Shown here: piece after piece, positions 22,815 to 31,346 of the stretch | Position numbering within the stretch: position 1 is the stretch's first letter | How the letters are laid out: each line of letters opens with the position of its first letter | From: Clostridia bacterium | GTDB taxonomy: Bacteria > Bacillota > Clostridia > Christensenellales > Aristaeellaceae | DNA: 51,871 nucleotides | Assembly (NCBI GenBank): GCA_017512905.1 | Contig: JAFWEL010000020.1 | Span: forward strand, 1-51,871 | Direction: 5' to 3' | Made by a program: the position numbers and the translations under genes | Notes under the pieces: generated by a model | What the model was told of the DNA's origin: nothing | The model's input: only the letters and a program-made list of their open reading frames with translations | Database searches by the model: none

Positions 22815-25349
22815 TCACTCCCTGTTTTTCAGGACCTCATTCGGCCTGATGCGGCGGATCCTGCGCGCCAGGAAGACGTGGATCAGCGCGTAAATCAGCA
22901 TGCAGCCCACGAACAGGGCGGCGTAAATCCACGGCTCGAAGCGCAGGTCGATGGCGCAGGCCACGTTTGCGACCAGATACGGGTACATGGCGTCCATGAT
23001 GCGCTTGGACAGGGGGATCGACACGAGCACGCCCAGCGCGATCAGCAGCGTATTGCCGTTCAGGAACAGGGCGCTCAACTCGCCCTTTCGATAGCCGAAC
23101 AGCTTGAACAGCGCGATGCTGCCGGCGGCGTGGTCGATCATCACCTTCATCATCAGGTACATGACCAGCGCCATGATAGCCGAGGAAGCCACGAGCATGG
23201 TGATCACCATGGACCACATGAGCTCCACAAAGATGTTGGCCGCCTTTTCCACGTCCTCCCGGGTGTTCACGCTGTAGAGCCGCCCGGGGTTAACCTCCAG
23301 GTCCCTGTCGGAGAAGACCACGTTGTAATAATCCTCCGGCAGGCCGAACAGCTCCCTCAGGCTGTCGATGTCCATAAAGACATAGAACGCGGGACTGTAG
23401 CGCACCACCCCGTCGGCGGTAAAGGCATAGACGCGGTCGTTCTGCTCGTCCGTAAGGGTAAACACGTCCCCGGTCTTCAGGCCGTATTTCTGCGCCATGG
23501 CGGAACTGATCTGTACGCGGCTCATGCTGTGGGACGGCGCGGCGTCGAAGAAGGGGTTGTCCTCCGTGAGCCCCAGCACTGTCACATCCATTTTGTAGCC
23601 AAGGACCTCCTTCTTCATGGAGAGGGCGACGGCCTCATACCCACTCGCTGGCGCCTCCGCCTCCGGGTACTTGTAGAGGACCATGTGCGAATACCGCGTG
23701 TCCGTCACATTGTCCCTGCCCACGTGGTCGCAGAGAACCCAGGCGTTGAGGCCGATCATCATCAGCAAAAAGCAGATGAATATCGCCAGCACGACGCCCA
23801 GGGCGCTTCTACTCTCCCGGATGAGCTGGCGGATCTGGAAGCGACGCACATATCCCATGCGGCCCAGGTCCAGCTTCCGCGCCTGGGCAAATTTCGCCTC
23901 CTTCCGGATCAGCCGCAGCGCCGGCGCGGAGAGCCTGCGCCGGATGAACAGGAAGTTGACCAGCGCGGCGATCAGCGGGGGCATCACCGCGCCGTACAGG
24001 ATCACGGGTAGCTCGACGGCCGTCGACAGGGAGGGCACGGAAAAATAGGCATAGGTGTCCGCGGTCTGCGTGGGTACGCCGAGGGCGCTGTAGCCCAGCG
24101 CGGTCCCGGCAATGCCGGCCAGCAGCGTGACCAGCACGGGCAGCAGCAGGTAGTGCCACATGAGCTCACGCCGGCGGACGCCCAGGGCATACAGGGTGCC
24201 GATGACGCTCTGCTCGCTTTCGATGTTGTGCACGACGAACACGCTGATCACGTAGGTCAGCAGCGCCATGATGATGACCCCGGCGACGATGCTGGCGTAT
24301 TTGTTGATGACCACATCGTCCGCCGCGCCGCCGATGCGCGGATTGTCCTGCGCCTTGACATAGCTGCGAAGGTTTGCGGTATCCGGGCGCATGAATTGAT
24401 CCGCGAGCTCGTCCACCGCGTCGCGCAGCTCTTCCGCGCCCTCCGCGGCCTCATGAACCCCATCGTAGGCCTCGGACAGGTCTTTGGGCAGCATCCTCCA
24501 CGCGGCGGTTCCGGGCTTTCCGAAGGCCTTCTCCCCCATCTCGTCCAGAGCGTCACTGAGCTTCCGCGTGCCGTCGACCATCTCAGAAGCCGCGTCCAGC
24601 AGCTCGTCGCGCTTTCCGTAATTCCGGTCCCAGTATTCCCGGAACCACGGGTCCTCCACGCCGTCGGGGTCGAAGGTCAGTTCCTTCAGCCGGTCCCGGA
24701 GCGCGTCATCCGTGAGCGCGCCGTTCAATCTGTAGGCATACAGGAATTCTTCCGAGCGAAGCGCCGCGCCCGTCTGCCGCAGCCTTTCATATAGCGCGTC
24801 CGTGACAAACGCCGTTGAGAAATTCGCGCTGTCCACGGTGCTGTCGTCCATCTCCCGGAAGGGCGTATCATAGTCGGGCGAGGTACAGATGCCGCTGACG
24901 GTCAGTGGAAAGCCGGCAATGTGGATCACGTCGCCCGGGACAAGGCCGTTTTCCTCGCAGTACCGCTTTTCCAGGGCAACGCCCTCATCCCCGGGGAACA
25001 CTCCCGATTCAAGCTCCGCGCGGTCGATCTCCCTCCGAAGGCGGAACACGCGCAGCACACTGCCGCTTTCCAACTCATAATCCAGATAGAACTGCTTCTC
25101 CAGCGCAATTCCCGAGTCGGTCAACGCCTTCATCTGCCCGTCCGTCAGGGGGACGAAGGTGGTGAACTGGCCGTCCTCGATGCCGTTGGCCTGCGCGTGG
25201 CGGGCCGTGCCCAATATGACCGTGTCCGCCGCGCCGATCAGGCTGACGATCATGTACATGGCGAAGCCTATGACCAGGCCGAGGGCCAGGTAACGCGGCC
25301 AGGCGGCGCGGAGCTCCCGCCACATCTTTCTGTACAACAGCCGCTGCAT
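22815..25349 (-). CDS. FtsX-family ABC transporter permease with coiled region
   Basis: The 844-residue protein has an N-terminal membrane helix (about 20-42) and a large extracytoplasmic part. A charged helical stretch (about 255-340, SEMVDGTRKLSDALDEM and HEAAEGAEELRDAVDEL) suggests a coiled coil. Several membrane helices follow in two FtsX-like domains, ending in a basic tail. It pairs with the ATPase encoded just upstream. Proteins of this type move lipids, peptides or antimicrobials or transmit mechanical signals; the substrate is unknown. Translation starts at the ATG at 25349, one base after the ATPase stop and with GGAGG inside the ATPase end, so the two genes are coupled. Confidence 0.9.
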   Translation of the reverse strand: MQRLLYRKMWRELRAAWPRYLALGLVIGFAMYMIVSLIGAADTVILGTARHAQANGIEDGQFTTFVPLTDGQMKALTDSGIALEKQFYLDYELESGSVLRVFRLRREIDRAELESGVFPGDEGVALEKRYCEENGLVPGDVIHIAGFPLTVSGICTSPDYDTPFREMDDSTVDSANFSTAFVTDALYERLRQTGAALRSEEFLYAYRLNGALTDDALRDRLKELTFDPDGVEDPWFREYWDRNYGKRDELLDAASEMVDGTRKLSDALDEMGEKAFGKPGTAAWRMLPKDLSEAYDGVHEAAEGAEELRDAVDELADQFMRPDTANLRSYVKAQDNPRIGGAADDVVINKYASIVAGVIIMALLTYVISVFVVHNIESEQSVIGTLYALGVRRRELMWHYLLLPVLVTLLAGIAGTALGYSALGVPTQTADTYAYFSVPSLSTAVELPVILYGAVMPPLIAALVNFLFIRRRLSAPALRLIRKEAKFAQARKLDLGRMGYVRRFQIRQLIRESRSALGVVLAIFICFLLMMIGLNAWVLCDHVGRDNVTDTRYSHMVLYKYPEAEAPASGYEAVALSMKKEVLGYKMDVTVLGLTEDNPFFDAAPSHSMSRVQISSAMAQKYGLKTGDVFTLTDEQNDRVYAFTADGVVRYSPAFYVFMDIDSLRELFGLPEDYYNVVFSDRDLEVNPGRLYSVNTREDVEKAANIFVELMWSMVITMLVASSAIMALVMYLMMKVMIDHAAGSIALFKLFGYRKGELSALFLNGNTLLIALGVLVSIPLSKRIMDAMYPYLVANVACAIDLRFEPWIYAALFVGCMLIYALIHVFLARRIRRIRPNEVLKNRE

Positions 25350-25350
25350 C

Positions 25351-26052
25351 TCACAGGTCCTCCAGCTCGGCGGCATGGACCGGCGCGTCGTTTATGGCCT
25401 CCTCGGTCACGCGACCATCCCGTATGGTGAGCACCTGGTGGGCCATCCTCCGGATGGCGGTGTTGTGGGTAACGAGCAGTATCGTCGTGCCGTACTCCCG
25501 GTTGATCTGCTCCAGCAGCATGAGTATGTCCCGGCTGGAGGCCGAGTCCAGCGCGCCGGTCGGTTCGTCGCAGAGCAGCAGACTCGGGTTCTTGACGATG
25601 GCCCGCGCGATGGCACAGCGCTGCTGCTGGCCGCCGGAGATCTGCGAGGGGAATTTGTTCCGGTGTTCACTGAGTCCCAGGGCATCCAGCAGATCATCCA
25701 CCGACAGCGGGCGCTTTGAGAGATATTCGCAGACCTGTATGTTCTCCCGCACCGTGAGGTTGGGCACCAGATTGTAAAACTGGAACACGAAGCCCAGCTT
25801 TTCACGGCGGTATTCCGACAGCGCCTCCGGCTTCATGCCCACGAGCTCCGTGCCATCCACGCGGATCGACCCACCGCTGGCCGTCTCCAGCCCGCCGACG
25901 CAGTTGAGCAGCGTGGATTTTCCCGATCCGCTGGGGCCGAGGATGGCGCAGATCCGCCCCTTTGCCACTTCGCAGCTGATGCCCCGAAGCACCTGCGAGA
26001 AGCCTGAGCCCTCGCCGTAGCTCTTCCTTAAATCACGAATCTCGATGTACAT
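25351..26052 (-). CDS. ABC transporter ATP-binding protein (LolD/MacB-type)
   Basis: The 233-residue ATPase has Walker A GPSGSGKSTLL (38-48), a Q-loop, the signature SGGQQQRCAIARAI, Walker B LLLCDEPTGALD and a switch histidine in LVTHN. It powers the FtsX-type permease encoded immediately downstream. The ATG at 26052 lies 5 bases after GGAGG. The group belongs to the exporter-like MacB/LolD class rather than the sugar importers elsewhere in the window. Confidence 0.95.
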   Translation of the reverse strand: MYIEIRDLRKSYGEGSGFSQVLRGISCEVAKGRICAILGPSGSGKSTLLNCVGGLETASGGSIRVDGTELVGMKPEALSEYRREKLGFVFQFYNLVPNLTVRENIQVCEYLSKRPLSVDDLLDALGLSEHRNKFPSQISGGQQQRCAIARAIVKNPSLLLCDEPTGALDSASSRDILMLLEQINREYGTTILLVTHNTAIRRMAHQVLTIRDGRVTEEAINDAPVHAAELEDL

Positions 26053-26769
26053 ATCTGCCTCCGTGCGACTGTTTTGCCTGTCCCCTATGTCTGCACATAT
26101 CCACCCCGCCAGGCATCAGGGCGTTGCCACACCCGGTGCCTGCGTCCGACTGTTTTATTCCATGAAACGCTATTCTCAAAACGCATCGCGGTCTGTCAAT
26201 CCGCCAGTTCTCCACGGCGGCGGATTGCATCCGTTGATAAATGATGCAGCCAGCCATTAGAATCGACTAACCATCACCCACAATAAGCGCCCATCTCACA
26301 GCCGTCCATCCGCGGCCGCGCTGTACGATGGGCGAGAAGATCAGGTTAGTTATCAATTACTATTATACACCGAAGCGTCTTATTTTTCAAGGGATGAAAA
26401 CAGCATCAAAAACATTCGCGCGATTATGGAACCCGTCCCGGGCCCTTCCCGGAGGATCATCTCTCACGCAACTTCATACGGTTCTGCCACAGCTTATCCC
26501 GTGTGCGGGATGCTCCGATGCCTTTGAACACGGCAGTACCTTCAGTATGATACCTGTAGATTAGAGTGTGTTTCTAAATGGGCAATCCACGATGTGGGTA
26601 CACCATGAATGAATAGCAGGCGGTGTAGCGGCGCCTATCAGGCGCCATATGGCGGCAGATTGCCGCCGCTACATGTACCATAGGTTGCTTTCCTTCAGCT
26701 ATACACAGTAAAGCCCCCTGGATGCAATTTTGGCGTCTAAGGTGCACTTCTGTGTTGCTTTTCTTTGAC
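26053..26769. other. Intergenic region without a convincing gene
   Basis: This 717-bp region separates two minus-strand genes. Short open frames here have no ribosome binding site or recognisable domain. The left part must hold the promoter of the ABC exporter pair; a TTGACA (complement of 26194-26199) is present but the -10 candidate is poor. The right part contains the structured repeat at 26624-26673. Base composition is lower in GC than neighbouring genes. Confidence 0.5.
26624..26673. repeat. Compound inverted repeat (REP-like)
   Basis: TGTAGCGGCG (26624-26633) pairs with CGCCGCTACA (26664-26673). Within it lie GGCGCC-tatca-GGCGCC and GGCGGCA-gat-TGCCGCC, giving a three-hairpin, cloverleaf-like figure. 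It lies 97 bases beyond the SGNH gene stop and might act as a terminator or be a dispersed repeat. Confidence 0.6.
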
Positions 26770-27801
26770 TTAGTTAATTAATCTGAGCAGTTCATCTCCA
26801 ATCTGTTCCGCAGCTCTTTCATGTGCCTTACGTCCGGGGTGGCTCCTGGAACCCATCTCAGCGCCGTAGCTCTCCAAGGCCAGCCATGCGACACGCCCGT
26901 TCCCTTCGGCTTGCGCCTGTTCTACTGCCGCCCGCAGACATTCCTTCAACGGGTCGCCGCACATCCCATAGGCCCACAGTATAACGGCATGAGGCGCATG
27001 TACGCGTACCTGGCTGATGAGTGCCAGCGCACTGCGGGTGATCTCCGCTTTCATTGATGCGCGATCAGCTGGTTCCAGGGAGTTCATCGCAGACGTGTCA
27101 TTGGTTCCCAGATTGATCACAACGGCATCCGGCGACCGATGGGCAGCGAAATCGAAAGGTATATCTCCGCTGGGCACAACCGCGCACAGCCGGTCGTAAA
27201 TCCTGCCTATGGCACAATCGGGATTGGCGTCCCAGGATCGGCAGACGCCCCACCCTCCCAGCGCAATCACCCGTTTCTCGGCATTCAGGCGTTCGCTGAC
27301 CAGGGTTGGATACGCCAATTGATTTGAAATCCACGCCATGCGCCACTCCATCGCTCCCGCAGGCCCGACACAGCCCTCGCCCACCGTGAGGCTGTCGCCG
27401 ATGAACTCGATCAGAGCGGGCCTTGGCATCGGCGCAAACGGCATGCCATCGGTATATACCGCTCTCAGCAACAGCGGCGCGGTGTCGGAATCGCAGGGCT
27501 GGGTATCCCTGCTCACCGTCACCTCGTGAGGATGCCCCTTTTCCATGCCTTCCAGCAGGGCATAGCGATGTCGACCCGCCATCAGCGGCAGCCGCGCCAC
27601 CGGTGCGCCGTCCACGGCCACCGCCAGCCAGGGCGCATGTTCGCCCTCGGCCACCTCAGCCTCCAGCTCCAGCCGGGTGCAATCGATCCGCGTGCGAAAG
27701 CCGGACCCCGACCACCAAAGCGCGCACACCTGTTCCGAAGGCTCAAGGCGCCCCATGCGCAGAAAGTGTTGTTCGTTCTTTGGATTATAACAGGTCAGCA
27801 T
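26770..27801 (-). CDS. SGNH/GDSL carbohydrate esterase (CE2-like)
   Basis: The 343-residue product has a beta-rich N-terminal part (about 1-125) and a C-terminal SGNH hydrolase. The hydrolase shows block I FIGDSLTVGEG with the nucleophile Ser, a block II Gly in LGGWGVCRSW, block III NLGTND and block V SHPGRKAHE with the catalytic His. A jelly roll followed by SGNH is the arrangement of family CE2 acetyl esterases, some of which deacetylate glucomannan. No signal peptide is seen, so it would act on imported oligosaccharides. The ATG at 27801 follows AAGGAGG. It is the last gene of the probable mannan operon, separated from the epimerase gene by a repeat element. The CE2 assignment is inferred. 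Confidence 0.8.
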   Translation of the reverse strand: MLTCYNPKNEQHFLRMGRLEPSEQVCALWWSGSGFRTRIDCTRLELEAEVAEGEHAPWLAVAVDGAPVARLPLMAGRHRYALLEGMEKGHPHEVTVSRDTQPCDSDTAPLLLRAVYTDGMPFAPMPRPALIEFIGDSLTVGEGCVGPAGAMEWRMAWISNQLAYPTLVSERLNAEKRVIALGGWGVCRSWDANPDCAIGRIYDRLCAVVPSGDIPFDFAAHRSPDAVVINLGTNDTSAMNSLEPADRASMKAEITRSALALISQVRVHAPHAVILWAYGMCGDPLKECLRAAVEQAQAEGNGRVAWLALESYGAEMGSRSHPGRKAHERAAEQIGDELLRLIN

Positions 27802-27833
27802 GATGCTTGAGCCTCCTTAAGTGCTCTGGAAGG

Positions 27834-28126
27834 AAAATTCTGATTGGGCAGAAAGATGAAGGTAGCCCAAAAGCTGCCTTCCCCTCTGGGGAAGGTGGAT
27901 TTCCCGAAAAGGGCTTGCATTGTTCCGGAAAAGACGGATGAGGTCCTTGTCGTGCCAAAGGATTTGCTTCGCGTCGCTCGGACAACGCTTGTTTCAGCAT
28001 AGGCGCGAAGCGTAATGTGAGGGGACCTCATCCGCCTGCTGGACGCTTCGCTAGGCCTTCGGCCACGCAGGCACCCTCCCCAAGGGGGAAGGCTTTTGGA
28101 TGCCGTATCAGCCCACAAATCAGAAT
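27834..28126. repeat. Palindrome-ended repeat with a different interior, about 290 bp
   Basis: The ends, AAAATTCTGATTGGGC (27834-27849) and GCCCACAAATCAGAAT (28111-28126), are inverted and match the end consensus of the 5145-5424 element. The interior differs. It starts and ends with imperfect inverted copies of a CTTCCCC...GGGGAAGG motif (near 27879-27896 and 28075-28094) and has long internal complementarity. It carries no gene. It sits between the epimerase and esterase genes of one operon. Confidence 0.75.
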
Positions 28127-28168
28127 ACGCCTGCAACGAAACAGTTCCCCGCCTTCAGCCCTTCCTTC

Positions 28169-29338
28169 TTAAATGTCCGGGTTCCTTCGGATGACCTCCA
28201 GGGCCATGCGCCCATTGTGGTAAGGACACTTCCAGGGTTCCACGATGGGAAGCCCAATAGGGGTGCCATCTGCCTTCACATATCCGAACCATTCGGAGCC
28301 AGGCCGCCTGTCGATCATCACATCCCTGATAAAACGCCATTGATTGAGCACCGCTTCCCGATAGCGCGCCTCGCCGGTGCGTTCCCAGGCGTTCAGGTAG
28401 CCCAGCAGCGCCTCGGCCTGAATCCACCATACCCGCTTGGTGTCCACCACGCCCTTATCGCATTCGTTCACAAAGCCATGGTCTGTCAACGCTTCCCGGC
28501 TGGTCTGGTCCGCCATCGCCAGCAATATGGGGCGGATGCGCGCCGTCAGCGCGGGATCGTCCAGCAGGTCCAGGGTGCGGTCCGCCAGCCACGAGGTTTC
28601 AATGTCGTGCCCATAGCTGTACAGGTCGATCAGGCTGTGGTAATCCATGTCGAAAAAGACCTCCTGGCGGCGCTTTTCCGGGTTCCAGATGTGCTTTTCA
28701 AGGATGTCGAATATGGCATACAGGCATTTTCGCACTTCATCGTCGGGCCAGCTCTTGTAAAGGCCCGTATAGCCCTCCAGCACATGAAGCAGCGTGTTCA
28801 TCGTGCGGCTCGCCATGATGCCGTTCTCGCTGAGCTTTTCGTTGCTCTCCGGCTGCCAGTTCGCGGTGAACGCCTCCAGATAACCGTTCCCATCGCGACA
28901 ATGGCTTTCTACCGTGTGGAACAGCGTCCTGGCACGATCCAGCGCTTCGGCGCTGCCGGACGCCCTGTGATAGGCGGACAGCGCATAGATGGCGAAGGCC
29001 TGGTTATAGGTGTGCTTGGTTCCATCCGCCACGCTGCCGTCCGCGTTCAGCGACCAGAAAACGCCGCCGTTCACCGGGTCGGTCATACGGCAGAGCATAT
29101 CATAGGTGTGATAGGCCTCCGCCAGCAGGCTCTCGTCCCTGAGGGCAAGGTAGGCCTCGGAGAAGAACCAGAGTATGCGGCTGTTGAGGATGCAGCCTTT
29201 TACGGCCTCCGGCCTGCGGGTCAGGTCATACTCCACCAGGCCGACATAGCCGCCCCACACATCGTCCCTGAGCCCCTTCCAAAAGGGGATGATGTGGCCT
29301 GTGAGTTCAGCTCTGACTTCAGCTACCATTTGCGACAT
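28169..29338 (-). CDS. Cellobiose 2-epimerase
   Basis: This cytoplasmic enzyme of the N-acylglucosamine 2-epimerase superfamily epimerises the reducing-end glucose of beta-1,4 disaccharides, turning mannobiose into mannosylglucose in mannan breakdown. The 389-residue product closely follows remembered segments of the Ruminococcus albus enzyme: NSRILWFFSEAY, GTKHTYNQAFAIYAL, SENGIMASRTMN, YSYGHDIE, RVWWIQAEALLG and PWKCPYHNGRM. These carry the conserved catalytic His residues. The frame reaches 29383, but the ATG at 29338 has AAGGAGG 6 bases upstream. It follows the MalG-like permease gene by 52 bases, which ties the activity to imported oligosaccharides. Confidence 0.92.
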   Translation of the reverse strand: MSQMVAEVRAELTGHIIPFWKGLRDDVWGGYVGLVEYDLTRRPEAVKGCILNSRILWFFSEAYLALRDESLLAEAYHTYDMLCRMTDPVNGGVFWSLNADGSVADGTKHTYNQAFAIYALSAYHRASGSAEALDRARTLFHTVESHCRDGNGYLEAFTANWQPESNEKLSENGIMASRTMNTLLHVLEGYTGLYKSWPDDEVRKCLYAIFDILEKHIWNPEKRRQEVFFDMDYHSLIDLYSYGHDIETSWLADRTLDLLDDPALTARIRPILLAMADQTSREALTDHGFVNECDKGVVDTKRVWWIQAEALLGYLNAWERTGEARYREAVLNQWRFIRDVMIDRRPGSEWFGYVKADGTPIGLPIVEPWKCPYHNGRMALEVIRRNPDI

Positions 29339-29390
29339 CGTAATCCTCCTTAATAAATCAGGGGCTGTCCCAGACAGCCCCATTTGTGCA

Positions 29391-30266
29391 TCATCCCTTC
29401 ACCGAGCCGTTGGCCAGGCCAGCGTAAACCTGCTTCTGGAAGAACAGGAATATGATCAGCGAGGGGATCAGCGTCAGCAGCACGCCGGCGCAGATGATGT
29501 TATAGGAGCTCTTGAAGGGGCCGGAGAAGGAATACAGCGCCGTGGAAATCGTCCGCCAGCTGTTGGACTGGAGGTACAGGTTGGCGTTGTAGTATTCGTT
29601 GTAGACGCCCACGCCCTTCAGCACCGCCACCGTGACGATGGCCGGCTTGGTCAGCGGCAGCAGGATCTTGAAGAACACGCCGAAGTAGGTGCAGCCCTCC
29701 AGCACGGCGGATTCATCCAGCGCCACGTTCAGGTTCTCGAAGAATTGCAGGAAGATATAGATGGATATGACGTCCGTGCCGCTCATCAGGATCATGTAGC
29801 CCCATATTGAATTCAACAGGCCCAGCTGGCGCATGATCTGATAGGTGGTCACCTGCATGGCGATGCCCGGGATCAGCGTGGCGATCATGAACAGGTTGCG
29901 GATCAGGTTGTTGCCCGGAAAGGCGAAGCGGTTCAGCACATAGGCCAGCATGGAGCCCATCATCACCGACACCAGCACCACCACGATGACCACGCCGAAG
30001 GACGTGAGGAACGCCCGCAGCATGTCACCCTCCACCCAGACCTGGCGGTAGTTTTCGAAGTTGAACCAGTTCTGGGGCGGCGTCATGGCGTTGGTGGCGG
30101 CGTATTCATCCCCCGACTTGAAGGAAGTCATGAAGGACGACACGATGGGCAGCAGGGCCACGAAGCTGCCGAGGATCAGCGCCGCGTATTCCAGGAACTT
30201 GATGATGCCCCGCTTGATGCGCGCGCCGGTATCGGAAGAAGCAACGGAAGTATTCGCGTTCATCAT
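29391..30266 (-). CDS. Carbohydrate ABC transporter permease (MalG-like)
   Basis: The 291-residue membrane protein has about six helices, the first at about 27-48, and the EAA loop EGCTYFGVFFKILLPLTKP (about 186-204). The C-terminal KQVYAGLANGSVKG is typical of this group. It is the second permease of an importer for oligosaccharides, probably manno-oligosaccharides given the neighbours. It begins 15 bases after the partner permease. No ATPase gene is in the cluster. Confidence 0.93.
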   Translation of the reverse strand: MMNANTSVASSDTGARIKRGIIKFLEYAALILGSFVALLPIVSSFMTSFKSGDEYAATNAMTPPQNWFNFENYRQVWVEGDMLRAFLTSFGVVIVVVLVSVMMGSMLAYVLNRFAFPGNNLIRNLFMIATLIPGIAMQVTTYQIMRQLGLLNSIWGYMILMSGTDVISIYIFLQFFENLNVALDESAVLEGCTYFGVFFKILLPLTKPAIVTVAVLKGVGVYNEYYNANLYLQSNSWRTISTALYSFSGPFKSSYNIICAGVLLTLIPSLIIFLFFQKQVYAGLANGSVKG

Positions 30267-30281
30267 CGTTCTCTACCCCCC

Positions 30282-31244
30282 TTACCACAGCGCCTTGGCC
30301 TTGTTCGACTTCGCGTTGAAGGTATTGTCGGAATCCTTCATCACAAAGCGGAAGAACAGGCGCTGCCCGGCGGTGAATATCAGGATCAGGACCATCAGGA
30401 CCATGGCCATGGCGCAGGCCTGGCCCACCTTGCCCGAGACATGGGCCATTTGGTGTATCTTGATGAAGAATGTGGCCGTGCCGTTTGCGCCCATGCTTCC
30501 GACCACATAGGCCGGTTCAAAGGCCGACAGCGATCCGGTGATGGACAGTATCAGGTTCAGCATGAACACGGTCTTGATGCCCGGCAGTATGATGTGGCAG
30601 AACTGTTGCCAGCGGTTCGCGCCGTCGATGGTCGCGGCTTCATAGAGCGTCGGGTCGATGGACGCAATGGCGCCGATAAACAGCACCATGTTCTGGCCGC
30701 AGTACTTCCACAGCGATGTAAACACCAGCGACCAGTTGTTCACGCTCTGGTCCCGCAGCCAGTATGGCAGGTTTTCCAATGGTATGCCTATGGCCTGCAA
30801 TACAGAGTCCAGCACGAAGCCCCGCGTATAGAAGTATTTGAAGATATAGCCGATGGCGATGCCGTTGACCAGGAACGGGAAGAACATGGCGGACTTGAAA
30901 AAGCCCGCGCCGCGAATCTTCTCCAAGCTCAGCACCGAGGCGAAGAACAGCGCCAGGGACAGCTGGACCACCGCGCCGGCCATGTAGTAGAGGCTGAGCA
31001 GCATCGCGTCCACGTATTCGGACTTGCTGAACACCTTCACGTAATTATCCCAGCCGACAAAGCCCTTGTTCTTGGTGTAGCTCATGTTGTAGAAGCTGAA
31101 CTGGATCATCTTTGCGAACGGGATGTAGGTAAACAGCAGCAGCAAAAACACCGGCACCACGCCGAAGGCAACGATGACCGCCACCTTCTGCCAGTTGACC
31201 CGCCTGCCGCCGGGCGCATAACTCAACGATCTGGGTGCGGACAA
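30282..31244 (-). CDS. Carbohydrate ABC transporter permease (MalF-like)
   Basis: The 320-residue membrane protein has a first helix at about 22-44 (VIVAFGVVPVFLLLLFTYI) and the EAA loop LYEAATIDGANRWQQF (about 213-228). It pairs with the MalG-like permease. The frame continues to 31316, but the only well-placed ribosome binding site, AGGAGG, lies 8 bases before a TTG at 31244, which I take as the start. The segment upstream of this TTG contains the ribosome binding site itself, so it is unlikely to be translated. Confidence 0.9.
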   Translation of the reverse strand: MSAPRSLSYAPGGRRVNWQKVAVIVAFGVVPVFLLLLFTYIPFAKMIQFSFYNMSYTKNKGFVGWDNYVKVFSKSEYVDAMLLSLYYMAGAVVQLSLALFFASVLSLEKIRGAGFFKSAMFFPFLVNGIAIGYIFKYFYTRGFVLDSVLQAIGIPLENLPYWLRDQSVNNWSLVFTSLWKYCGQNMVLFIGAIASIDPTLYEAATIDGANRWQQFCHIILPGIKTVFMLNLILSITGSLSAFEPAYVVGSMGANGTATFFIKIHQMAHVSGKVGQACAMAMVLMVLILIFTAGQRLFFRFVMKDSDNTFNAKSNKAKALW

Positions 31245-31346
31245 ATGGAACACCTCCTGTAGCATCGCTAACAGAAAGGGGCGAAGCCATGAGACTCGCT
31301 CTTGACCTCGCCCCATCCTCAGATTGACCCGATGTCGGACGATGGA

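Noticed and set aside
26328..26564. A 78-codon frame between the ABC exporter and esterase genes
   Set aside because: There is no ribosome binding site, no domain and irregular composition; it is treated as non-coding.
27834..28126. A CRISPR array or small RNA gene
   Set aside because: There are no regularly spaced direct repeats; the pattern is inverted complementarity between matched ends, as in a repeat element.
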